DNA of 12,147 nt from Gemmatimonadota bacterium. GTDB taxonomy: Bacteria; Latescibacterota; UBA2968; UBA8231. Numbering within the stretch: the first letter of the stretch is position 1; the number at the start of each line of letters is the position of its first letter. Below the pieces are notes generated by a model, which had not been told where the DNA came from, searched no databases, and was given only the letters and a program-made list of their open reading frames with translations. The stretch spans positions 1 to 12,147 of the forward strand of contig JAPPEF010000026.1 of NCBI GenBank assembly GCA_028875335.1, written 5' to 3'. Both the position numbers and the translations under genes were made by a program. Below, in pieces: positions 6,245-12,147 of the stretch.

Positions 6245-8599
6245 ATGAGCAATTTTCTCAGTCGCTATTTGAATTGGTTGCACCTGCGGTGGCCAGCCGG
6301 CGTGGTGGAGAAGTTGCCGCGGGTGGATGAGCACGGGCAGAGCAATGTCTCCGGGCTGTACATCGTCGGCGACTTGACCGGGATTCCGCTGTTGAAGTTC
6401 TCGGCCGATACGGGTGCGCGGGCCGTGCAACACATCATAGCCGACGAGGCATTCCAGCGCAGCAAGGGGCAGGAAGATGTCCTGGACTTGGCGATTGTCG
6501 GCGCGGGTGTTTCCGGCATGTCCGCAGCCTTGGAGGCGCGGGAGGCCGGGTTGTCGTTTGTGCTTTTGGAGGCGACCGAGCCGTTTTCCACGCTGGTCAA
6601 TTTCCCCAAGGGAAAGCCCATTTACACCTATCCCACCGAAATGGAGCCAGCCGGGCAGATCCGCTTTAAGGCCGAGGTCAAGGAGCCGCTGATTGAGGAA
6701 CTGCACGAGCAGACGCTTGCCCAAGGAATCGAGCCGACTGTGGCGCGAGTCGAGCAGGTCAAAAAGCGGGGAGACCTCTTTGAATTGGAAATCCCCGGCC
6801 AAGAAAACATCAAGGCCCGCCGCGTGATCGTCGGGATCGGGCGCTCGGGCAACTTTCGCAAGCTAGGCGTGCCGGGCGAACAATTGGACAAAGTTTTCAA
6901 CCGCTTGCACGATCCCGTTGACTTCTACGACAAAGACGTGCTGGTCGTCGGCGGCGGCGACAGCGCCTTAGAGGCGGCCATTGCCATCGCCCAATGCGGA
7001 GCGCGAGTGACCGTCTCCTATCGCAAGCCCGAATTCTCCCGACCCAAACCCGAAAATGTCGAAAAGCTGGACATGCTCGCGGCCGATCCAATGGCCGACG
7101 TGGCCGTCGATACTCCTTCTTCCGAGCGGGTGACGACCAGCAGCGGTGCCTTTATGGAAAAGGGCCGCCAAGCGGGATCGATTCGCCTGCTGATGGCCAG
7201 CCAAGTGCTGCGTATCGAGGACGACGCAGTCGCGCTCAAAGACGCCGAGGGCCAGGAACTGAGCCTGCCCAACGACGCGGTGTTTTCCATGATTGGGCGC
7301 GAAGCACCGCTCGATTTTTTCAGACGCAGCAGCGTGGAAATCAACGGCGAATGGCGACCGGGCCGTTGGCTGTCTCTGGGGTTCATCCTGCTAGCGGCAG
7401 TTTTCATCTACCACTGGAAGACCGACGCGGGCATTCCGGTCAAGAAGTGGTTCGATCAAGCCGATCTCTTCCCCTTCAACCTAGCGGCACCATCGGAAGC
7501 CCATACTCTGTGGGACACAATACAAGTGTCGATGACCCAGCCGAGTTTCTACTACTCGTTGGCCTATTGCCTGTGCGTCGTCCTCTTCGGCTTGCAGCGC
7601 ATAAAGCGACGGCGCACGCCGTACATCAAGGTGCAGACGCTGACGCTGATGGCGGTCCAGTGCATTCCGCTCTTTCTGCTGCCCTATGTGTTTTTGCCTT
7701 GGGCGGGGTACAATGGCTGGTTCGACGAGGGTGCTTGGCTCAGGCCGCTGGCCGATGGCCTGTTTCCCGAGTCGCAATGGGCCGAGCACGGGCGCGAATA
7801 CTGGCGATCCCTGGGGCTGATCCTCGCTTGGCCGCTGTTCTTTTGGAACGTCTTCACCAGCGAGCCGCTGTGGTGGTGGCTGGCGATTAGCCTAGTGCAG
7901 ACCTTCGTCATCATCCCGCTGATCATCTACTTCTGGGGCAAAGGGGCCTACTGCGGCTGGATCTGCTCGTGCGGTGCCTTGGCCGAAACCATGGGCGACA
8001 ATCACCGACACAAGATGCCGCACGGCATGGTGTGGAACAAGGTAAACATAGTGGGGCAGGTCGCGCTGTTACTGGCCAGCGTGCTGCTCATTTTGCGCCT
8101 AGTGGGCTGGGCTTTGCCGCACGATCACTGGGTCAACGGGGCCTACATGGGGCTATTTATGGGCAAGGGCACAAACTGGGGCAACCTGCCTTTCCCGCTG
8201 ACTTTTCTCAACTATGTGTGGTCGGTCGATCTGCTGCTGGCCGGCATCTTAGGCGTCGGGCTGTACTGGCATTTCAGCGGCCGGATGTGGTGCCGCTTCG
8301 CCTGTCCGCTGGCGGCCTTGATGCACGTGTACGCGCGCTTCAGCCGCTTCCGCATCCTCGCCGACAAGAAAAAGTGCATCTCCTGCAATGTCTGCACCTC
8401 AGTGTGCCACCAAGGCATCGACATTATGAACTTCGCCAACAAGGGGCTGCCCATGGCTGACCCGCAGTGCGTGCGCTGTAGCGCGTGCGTGCAGTCTTGT
8501 CCAACGGGCGTGCTGGAATTTGGTCAGGTTAATAAAAACGACGAGGTGATAAAGACCGACGGGCTAGCGGCATCGCCGGTGCGGATGAAGGAGAAATAG
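6245..8599 (+). CDS. Membrane flavoprotein fused to NosR/NapH/CcoG-like 4Fe-4S electron-transfer domain
   Basis: 784 residues, with AGGGAGAG (6232-6239) before ATG 6245. The soluble part (~1-370) is a pyridine-nucleotide oxidoreductase of the YpdA/thioredoxin-reductase type. It has a dinucleotide-binding GAGVSG (86-91), an NAD(P)-type GGGDSA (from 236) and VFSMIGREAPLDFF near its end; no redox-active CxxC is present. The FAD-contacting GLYIVGDLTG element is at residues 37-46, before the first Rossmann fold. About seven membrane helices follow (roughly 375-391, 436-452, 465-487, 520-538, 542-565, 601-622, 660-679). Cysteine motifs C570GWIC574SC576 and C683RFAC687P resemble those of NosR/NapH/CcoG proteins. 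Two ferredoxin-type 4Fe-4S sites follow (C711/C714/C717/C721 and C742/C745/C748/C752). A route from NAD(P)H via FAD to iron-sulfur clusters at the membrane is inferred; the acceptor is unknown. Confidence 0.85.
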   Translation: MSNFLSRYLNWLHLRWPAGVVEKLPRVDEHGQSNVSGLYIVGDLTGIPLLKFSADTGARAVQHIIADEAFQRSKGQEDVLDLAIVGAGVSGMSAALEAREAGLSFVLLEATEPFSTLVNFPKGKPIYTYPTEMEPAGQIRFKAEVKEPLIEELHEQTLAQGIEPTVARVEQVKKRGDLFELEIPGQENIKARRVIVGIGRSGNFRKLGVPGEQLDKVFNRLHDPVDFYDKDVLVVGGGDSALEAAIAIAQCGARVTVSYRKPEFSRPKPENVEKLDMLAADPMADVAVDTPSSERVTTSSGAFMEKGRQAGSIRLLMASQVLRIEDDAVALKDAEGQELSLPNDAVFSMIGREAPLDFFRRSSVEINGEWRPGRWLSLGFILLAAVFIYHWKTDAGIPVKKWFDQADLFPFNLAAPSEAHTLWDTIQVSMTQPSFYYSLAYCLCVVLFGLQRIKRRRTPYIKVQTLTLMAVQCIPLFLLPYVFLPWAGYNGWFDEGAWLRPLADGLFPESQWAEHGREYWRSLGLILAWPLFFWNVFTSEPLWWWLAISLVQTFVIIPLIIYFWGKGAYCGWICSCGALAETMGDNHRHKMPHGMVWNKVNIVGQVALLLASVLLILRLVGWALPHDHWVNGAYMGLFMGKGTNWGNLPFPLTFLNYVWSVDLLLAGILGVGLYWHFSGRMWCRFACPLAALMHVYARFSRFRILADKKKCISCNVCTSVCHQGIDIMNFANKGLPMADPQCVRCSACVQSCPTGVLEFGQVNKNDEVIKTDGLAASPVRMKEK

Positions 8600-8621
8600 G
8601 GCGACTTTTGTGGACGCCCTA
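8597..8621. terminator. Inverted repeat between convergent genes, possible bidirectional terminator
   Basis: TAGGGCG (8597-8603) and CGCCCTA (8615-8621) are perfect inverse complements around an 11-base loop. Each arm contains the stop codon of the gene that runs into it: TAG 8597-8599 on plus, and TAG on minus from 8621-8619. A T-tract is missing on both sides, so intrinsic termination would be weak. The position between convergent genes is what supports the call. Confidence 0.45.
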
Positions 8622-10025
8622 GTCAACATCGTCTAAACCTAGTTCTTCAACTGAAGGAGGCGCAACTCTTGGCCGCTTTTGAATGATTGCTGCAAATTTT
8701 GGTTCAAACCTAGTGCGGACAAAGCTGCGACGGGCATGGGCCTTAGCGGGTTTGTTCGTCTCCTTGTACATGCTGCGCAGCCACTTCGAATTCACGGCCT
8801 CTCCAACTACCGCCGCGATTTGTTCAACCTCGTTTTCCGTGAGCATGTACTCGCTTGCCAGCAATTGTACCTCATCTTCCATTGCTGTAATCAGATCCTT
8901 TGCGTCGTCGTCAACCACGCGATCGGCAATAGCCTTGGCCGAAAACTGCGCCCCGGTGCCACCTGCCAATCCACCTACGACGCCACCGATAAAACTGCCT
9001 ATAGCCGTGCTGATAAAAGGCACTGCACTGCCAACGGCGGCCCCTACGGCCGTGCCGCCGACCCAGCCGCCAACACCCCCTGCAACGGCGGCCGCATTCA
9101 CTGTGGCGTTCTTGGCAAACTGCCGCCAAGAAATGGAACCGACGAAAGCGGCTCGGTAGAAGTCTGGAGCACTTGTCACCACGGTTGTTATGATCGCGGT
9201 TATAGCATTGGAACGGAGGAGTCTAGATACGTGATTGAATGCGCCAGCCCCAGAGACCGCTCTCCCAAGTGATCCAGCGGCAATGCGCTGGACTGCCTCG
9301 CGCCCACTATCGGCGGCCAAGCGGGCGGTGCTGCTCACCTTGAGCAAGCCGGGAATGCGCTGGATAACCTCGCGCCCGCCCTCAGTATTTAAGGTACGCC
9401 ATAAGGCCCTTGCTCCATTGCGCACGGCTGCTACTCCGATAGCAGCATTCTTAGAACGCAACAACTGGATGCTGGCGAAAGTAGGCAACCACGGGGCGTT
9501 AACGATGCTTGTTATAAGCGCATTGCTGCCATTGCTTTGAGGATCGAGTGCGGATTGGAACGCCGCTCTGACCGCTGCCGGGCTACTCGTGCCGCCGTGG
9601 AGGTCTTGGGCATAGGTAATAATAGACGAGACCGCCAACGCACCCGTAGCGGTCACACGTTGCGTTTTTGCATCAAAAATCAAGCAATCAACATTCCCTG
9701 CACGAGCCATGTTCCGGGCCTGCGTATAGGTCACCGCGCCCTGCTTGACCAGCGCTGCCGCGGTCTCGGGATCCGCAACGCCCGGAACCTTGCCCTGTGC
9801 GATGCGGTCGCGCATCTGCTGCACGCAGGCTTCGTACTGATCCTTGGGAACTTCAAGGACCTGCCCTAGATAGCGGTAATTCCCAGCTCTCGAATCGAAC
9901 GCTGTATGAACCGTTGCGGATGCGTTCTGGCAATAGTTCGATTGAACGCGCAAGTCTTCAACTCTCGCCCACCGGACCGGAAATGTGTTTGTTGCGCTGA
10001 AATTGCACCCTAGCCATTTCCTCAA
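8619..10025 (-). CDS. Unrecognised protein with a glycine-zipper segment
   Basis: 468 residues from a TTG start (10025-10023) chosen because TAAGGAGAGAC sits directly upstream; the next in-frame ATG would drop 70 residues. I cannot name the family. Residues ~20-145 look like a folded soluble region (FDSRAGNYRYLGQVLEVP; YTQARNMARAGNVDCLIFDAK). Residues ~195-260 contain a 24-residue internal duplication (GREVIQRI and GREAVQRI). Residues ~272-297 are moderately hydrophobic. Residues ~311-358 are a strong glycine zipper (AGGVGGWVGGTAVGAAVG, then IGSFIGGVVGGLAGG) able to insert into or pack within membranes. The rest is an acidic helical part (DDDAKDLITAMEDEV) and a basic, proline-containing tail. 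There is no classical signal peptide. It follows the PPK2-family gene by 33 bases on the same strand. Base composition is uneven: hand counts give 43% GC in 8641-8700 and 9181-9240, against 63% in 2401-2460, compatible with acquisition from elsewhere. Zipper proteins include pore-forming toxins and structural membrane proteins; neither is shown here. Confidence 0.75.
   Translation of the reverse strand: MRKWLGCNFSATNTFPVRWARVEDLRVQSNYCQNASATVHTAFDSRAGNYRYLGQVLEVPKDQYEACVQQMRDRIAQGKVPGVADPETAAALVKQGAVTYTQARNMARAGNVDCLIFDAKTQRVTATGALAVSSIITYAQDLHGGTSSPAAVRAAFQSALDPQSNGSNALITSIVNAPWLPTFASIQLLRSKNAAIGVAAVRNGARALWRTLNTEGGREVIQRIPGLLKVSSTARLAADSGREAVQRIAAGSLGRAVSGAGAFNHVSRLLRSNAITAIITTVVTSAPDFYRAAFVGSISWRQFAKNATVNAAAVAGGVGGWVGGTAVGAAVGSAVPFISTAIGSFIGGVVGGLAGGTGAQFSAKAIADRVVDDDAKDLITAMEDEVQLLASEYMLTENEVEQIAAVVGEAVNSKWLRSMYKETNKPAKAHARRSFVRTRFEPKFAAIIQKRPRVAPPSVEELGLDDVD
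9282..9377 (-). repeat. Internal direct repeat within the glycine-zipper protein gene
   Basis: Two 24-base copies (9282-9305 and 9354-9377) match at 21 of 24 positions and are spaced exactly 72 bases apart. They encode GREAVQRI and GREVIQRI on the minus strand. The 72-base period keeps the reading frame and points to an in-frame duplication of a 24-residue unit; the sequence between the copies has diverged. Confidence 0.6.
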
Positions 10026-10036
10026 GTCTCTCCTTA
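10026..10036 (-). promoter_or_regulatory. Ribosome binding site supporting a TTG start
   Basis: On the minus strand TAAGGAGAGAC directly precedes TTG at 10025, with AAGGAG 4 bases from the start. It lies in the 33-base gap after the phosphotransferase stop (10061-10059), consistent with two genes on one transcript translated from separate sites. Confidence 0.65.
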
Positions 10037-10058
10037 CGGCAACCTACGGCCAAGCCCA

Positions 10059-11525
10059 CTATCCGCTAGCGAGTGCCTGCTCTAGCTGCTGGCAAAACGT
10101 CTCAATGACCTTGAGGCGGGCGAAGCGTTTGTCGTTGCCCTCCACCAAGGTCCAAGGAGCGATGGTCGTGTGGGTGCGCGCTACCATGTCGCCAACAGCG
10201 GCCTCGTACTCGTCCCATTTCTCTCGATTGCGCCAGTCTTCGTCGGTGATCTTCCAGCGCTTGTGCGGCGTCACCTGCCGCGCCTTGAAGCGCCGCAGTT
10301 GCTCGTCCTTGTCTATGTGAATCCAGTACTTGGCCACCACCACGCCGTGGTCTGTTAGCTGCTGCTCAAAATCGTTGATTTCGCCGTACGCCCGCTGCCA
10401 AGCCGCTTCGTCGGCAAAGCCTTCGACGCGCTCGACTAGCACCCGACCATACCAACTGCGGTCGAAAATCACCATCCGACCTGCGCGCGGCAGGTGGCAC
10501 CAAAAGCGCCAGAGATAGTGTTGGGCGTGTTCCTCTTCTGTGGGAGCGGCGATTTGGATGATCTGATAGATACTGGCTTCGAGAGGGTCCGTCAGGCGCT
10601 GGATGACGCCGCCCTTGCCCGCTGCATCGGCCCCCTCGAAAACCAAGACGGTTGAAATGCCTTTGCGGCGCGCCTGCTGCGTCAAGCGATAGAGTTGGCC
10701 TTGGTATCGCTCGAGCAGGGCTTGGTACTCCTTCTTGGGCACCCGCTGTTCCATGTCCAACGGAGTCAACGCGTTGGGCGCGGACGGCCAGTCTGATTCG
10801 ACGAGCTTGGGACGACTCTTCTTTTTGGCTAGACGCTGGCGGATAGCGTCGCGTACGGCATGGCCCACCGCCAACGCGTAGTGAGGGTCGCTGCCGTCGA
10901 CAACCTGCCAGTGAGCGCCGCTGATGTCGGTCTTTTGCAGTAAGCGGTCACCGGCTCGTTTGAACTCGTCGTAGTACTTTAAGCCCTCTCGCGCATCCGC
11001 GTTTACTCGCCAGCGGGACCGCGGGTTCTGCTCCAAGTCCGCAATGCGTTGCTGCCGCGCCTCTTTGTCCAAGTGGATCCACAGTTTGATCAGCAGCGCG
11101 CCATCGACGACGAGCTCATTCTCAAAGGCCGTGATGCGGCCAACGTCGCGCTTAAACGCCGCCTCGTCGCTGCGCCCATGAGCCAAGTCGCGCAGCGGGC
11201 GATCGTACCAGCCGTTCAAGTAGATGCCGATGGTTCCCTTTGGCGGCAGGGAGAGCCAGTAGCGCCAGTACTCCGGGCGCTCGCGCTCTTCTGCAGACGG
11301 CGGCTCAAAAGCGCAGACCTCGATGCCGCGCGAGTCCATCCACTGCCTGAGCGCGTTGCTCGCCGCGTTCGTACCAGCGCCGGCGCAACCGCCCAAGACG
11401 ATGATCGTTGGGAAGCGTGCTTGCTGTAGCTGCTCTTGAGCCGCGATCAGTTCCGTGCGTAGCTCGGATTCGAGCTTCTTGTATCGGCCGTTCGGAACGC
11501 CGCGCTCCTTCTCATTGGTTGCCAT
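10059..11525 (-). CDS. pap: Polyphosphate:AMP phosphotransferase (PPK2 family, two-domain)
   Basis: 488 residues from ATG 11525. GAGAGG lies 6 bases upstream, so the open frame extending to 11849 is not used. Two tandem PPK2 domains match the class II architecture that uses polyphosphate to phosphorylate AMP to ADP in the cytoplasm. The C-terminal domain (~265-488) is intact: Walker A F296EGADAAGKGG306 with K304, Walker B FDRSWYGR (D355), and the lid region FKARQVTPHKRWKITDEDWRNREKW. The N-terminal domain (~15-235) keeps the fold signature (LNGWYDRPL; LWIHLDKEARQQRI) but has GGCAGAGTN at 45-53, where the Walker A lysine is threonine (T52), and L103 in place of the Walker B aspartate. It is therefore probably a structural half. 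Length is close to known Pap proteins (~500). The gene heads a two-gene minus-strand unit. A polyphosphate kinase acting on other nucleotides is possible, but the two-domain layout favours AMP. Confidence 0.88.
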   Translation of the reverse strand: MATNEKERGVPNGRYKKLESELRTELIAAQEQLQQARFPTIIVLGGCAGAGTNAASNALRQWMDSRGIEVCAFEPPSAEERERPEYWRYWLSLPPKGTIGIYLNGWYDRPLRDLAHGRSDEAAFKRDVGRITAFENELVVDGALLIKLWIHLDKEARQQRIADLEQNPRSRWRVNADAREGLKYYDEFKRAGDRLLQKTDISGAHWQVVDGSDPHYALAVGHAVRDAIRQRLAKKKSRPKLVESDWPSAPNALTPLDMEQRVPKKEYQALLERYQGQLYRLTQQARRKGISTVLVFEGADAAGKGGVIQRLTDPLEASIYQIIQIAAPTEEEHAQHYLWRFWCHLPRAGRMVIFDRSWYGRVLVERVEGFADEAAWQRAYGEINDFEQQLTDHGVVVAKYWIHIDKDEQLRRFKARQVTPHKRWKITDEDWRNREKWDEYEAAVGDMVARTHTTIAPWTLVEGNDKRFARLKVIETFCQQLEQALASG

Positions 11526-11541
11526 TGATCGCCTCTCTACC

Positions 11542-11557
11542 TTACTAAAAATAGTAA
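11542..11557. promoter_or_regulatory. AT-rich palindrome, possible operator
   Basis: TTACTA (11542-11547), AAAA, TAGTAA (11552-11557) is a perfect 6-bp inverted repeat. It lies in the divergent gap between the phosphotransferase and chorismate-synthase-like genes and is the most AT-rich stretch there. It overlaps the -10 proposed for the minus-strand gene, as an operator would. No known regulator consensus was recognised. Confidence 0.35.
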
Positions 11558-11578
11558 AAAATTTGCCGCAGATGTCCA
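11551..11578 (-). promoter_or_regulatory. Possible sigma-70-type promoter of the phosphotransferase gene
   Basis: On the minus strand TGGACA (11578-11573, 5 of 6 to TTGACA) is followed after 16 bases by TACTAT (11556-11551, 4 of 6 to TATAAT). This would start transcription about 20 bases upstream of ATG 11525, leaving room for the GAGAGG binding site. It was found by eye and is not confirmed. No comparably good pair was seen for the plus-strand gene. Confidence 0.35.
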
Positions 11579-11644
11579 GTCGGCAATCCGCAACGCACCA
11601 ATTGCCGACCACGGGGCAAAGCCGTAGATTTTTGCATCCCTTGG

Positions 11645-11658
11645 CAAAGGAGCCTTTG
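11645..11658 (+). promoter_or_regulatory. Ribosome binding site inside a small hairpin, upstream of the chorismate-synthase-like gene
   Basis: AAAGGAG (11646-11652) lies 8 bases before ATG 11661. It is embedded in the inverted repeat CAAAGG (11645-11650) / CCTTTG (11653-11658). As RNA this can form a 5-bp stem with a 4-base loop (GAGC), pairing part of the Shine-Dalgarno. It fixes the start codon and might temper translation. Confidence 0.5.
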
Positions 11659-11660
11659 GC

Positions 11661-12147
11661 ATGGAAGTACTCGGCGGCCCGCTTTTTGGCGTTGCCGGAG
11701 CAGGAGAATCGCACGGGCCGGCAATTGTCGCCACAGTCTTCGGTTGTCCCCCCGGCCTGTGGGTGGAGCGCGCCCAGATTCAGCACTATCTCGACCGTCG
11801 CCGCCCCGGCAGCAACAAGCTGGGCACCCCCCGGCGGGAAGACGACCAAGTCGCCCTCCTATCCGGCCTCTACTCAGAGGATCACGATCAACTCCTATCC
11901 GGCCCGGCGCTGCACTTGCATCTAGACGAAGACGCGACGCCGGTGTACACCTATGAAGCGGGCTTCACTACGGGCGAGCCGATCGCTGCAGCCGTGCTTT
12001 CAGCCGCCAAGCGCTCGGGTGATTACAAGCAGTTCGCCGGGCCGCAGGGCCACGTTCGGCCCGGGCATACCGACTTAGTCAAGCACTACAAGTCGCGGGG
12101 CTTTGTCGATGTGCGCGGCGGCGGGCGTTCCAGCTATCGCTCGACCA
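11661..12147 (+). CDS. aroC: Chorismate synthase homologue, N-terminal 162 residues (3' end outside window)
   Basis: The frame is open to the window edge. Chorismate synthase is an FMN-dependent cytoplasmic enzyme that converts 5-enolpyruvylshikimate-3-phosphate to chorismate, the last common step to the aromatic amino acids. Visible family signatures are GPLFGVAGAGESHGP (with H18), FGCPPGL, DRRRPGSNKLGTPRRE (45-60), VRPGHTD (H136) and DVRGGGRSSYRST (150-162). The two histidines correspond to the conserved catalytic pair. It differs from typical AroC in several ways: about 33 residues instead of about 5 separate the SG(V/L) turn (68-69) from TTG (103-105); the usual N-T-D ahead of RSxDY is SAA; and the RSSARET signature reads RSSYRST. 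It could be a divergent true AroC or a paralogue with another role. The C-terminal half, needed to decide, is outside the window. It is transcribed divergently from the phosphotransferase gene. Confidence 0.85.
   Translation, partial: MEVLGGPLFGVAGAGESHGPAIVATVFGCPPGLWVERAQIQHYLDRRRPGSNKLGTPRREDDQVALLSGLYSEDHDQLLSGPALHLHLDEDATPVYTYEAGFTTGEPIAAAVLSAAKRSGDYKQFAGPQGHVRPGHTDLVKHYKSRGFVDVRGGGRSSYRST

Noticed and set aside
6994..7890. Plus-strand open frame of 298 codons inside the flavoprotein gene
   Set aside because: Out-of-frame shadow; the main frame is continuous with recognisable motifs on both sides.
8683..9159. Plus-strand open frame opposite the glycine-zipper gene
   Set aside because: Antisense shadow of the glycine zipper codons, giving an alanine/proline/threonine-rich product. 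The minus-strand frame is longer, has a ribosome site and varied composition.
10004..10025. Lipoprotein signal (WLGC) at the start of the glycine-zipper protein
   Set aside because: There is no hydrophobic stretch before the cysteine at residue 7, so it cannot be a lipobox of a functional signal peptide.
11526..11849. Extension of the phosphotransferase to a start at 11849
   Set aside because: It would overlap the chorismate-synthase-like gene on the other strand. ATG 11525 has GAGAGG at proper spacing and the family length is already reached.
1..12147. CRISPR arrays, tRNA or rRNA genes, transposases and attachment sites
   Set aside because: Looked for by eye on both strands. No regularly spaced repeats, cloverleaf-type sequences or transposase/integrase motifs were found.

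Overview
This looks like a piece of a GC-rich bacterial chromosome. Genes are densely packed, with AUG and UUG starts and good Shine-Dalgarno sites. The clearest lineage clue is the FlgD-Ig/Por-type C-terminal sorting domain on the DUF3179 protein, a module typical of the FCB group (Bacteroidota relatives and candidate phyla such as Latescibacterota, Zixibacterota and KSB1). A short repeat inside a coding sequence (4546-4573) is of a type I recall from several uncultivated or environmental lineages. I would guess an uncultivated FCB-type or similar environmental bacterium. There is no rRNA or other marker to confirm this.

Layout. A plus-strand run covers 1-8599: the 3' end of an L-threonine aldolase gene; a secreted thioredoxin-fold protein of the DUF255/YyaL/SPATA20 family with a DsbD-alpha-like C-terminal domain; an acetyl-CoA-synthetase-like AMP-forming acyl-CoA ligase (ATGA overlap with the previous gene); a secreted DUF3179 protein with a C-terminal sorting domain; and a large membrane flavoprotein/iron-sulfur fusion. 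Gaps are 43 bases or less, so this is probably one operon whose promoter lies outside the window. It meets a minus-strand pair head-on at 8597-8621, where a 7-bp inverted repeat contains both stop codons. The minus-strand pair is a polyphosphate:AMP phosphotransferase (PPK2 family, 10059-11525) followed by an unrecognised glycine-zipper protein (8619-10025). A 135-base divergent intergenic region (11526-11660) separates it from a plus-strand chorismate-synthase-like gene cut by the window end.

How the genes may work together. Three neighbours are extracytoplasmic or membrane redox-type proteins: a periplasmic CxxC protein with a DsbD-alpha-like domain, a secreted DUF3179 protein, and a membrane protein that could pass electrons from NAD(P)H via FAD to membrane-side 4Fe-4S clusters. 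A shared envelope redox pathway is an attractive but unproven inference. The most unusual points are the apparent circular permutation of the FAD-binding region in the membrane flavoprotein, the domain fusion in the DUF255 protein, the roughly 28-residue insertion and altered motifs in the chorismate synthase homologue, and the unrecognised protein downstream of the polyphosphate enzyme. No tRNA, rRNA, CRISPR array, insertion sequence or integrase was seen. No stretch over 300 bases lacks a gene.
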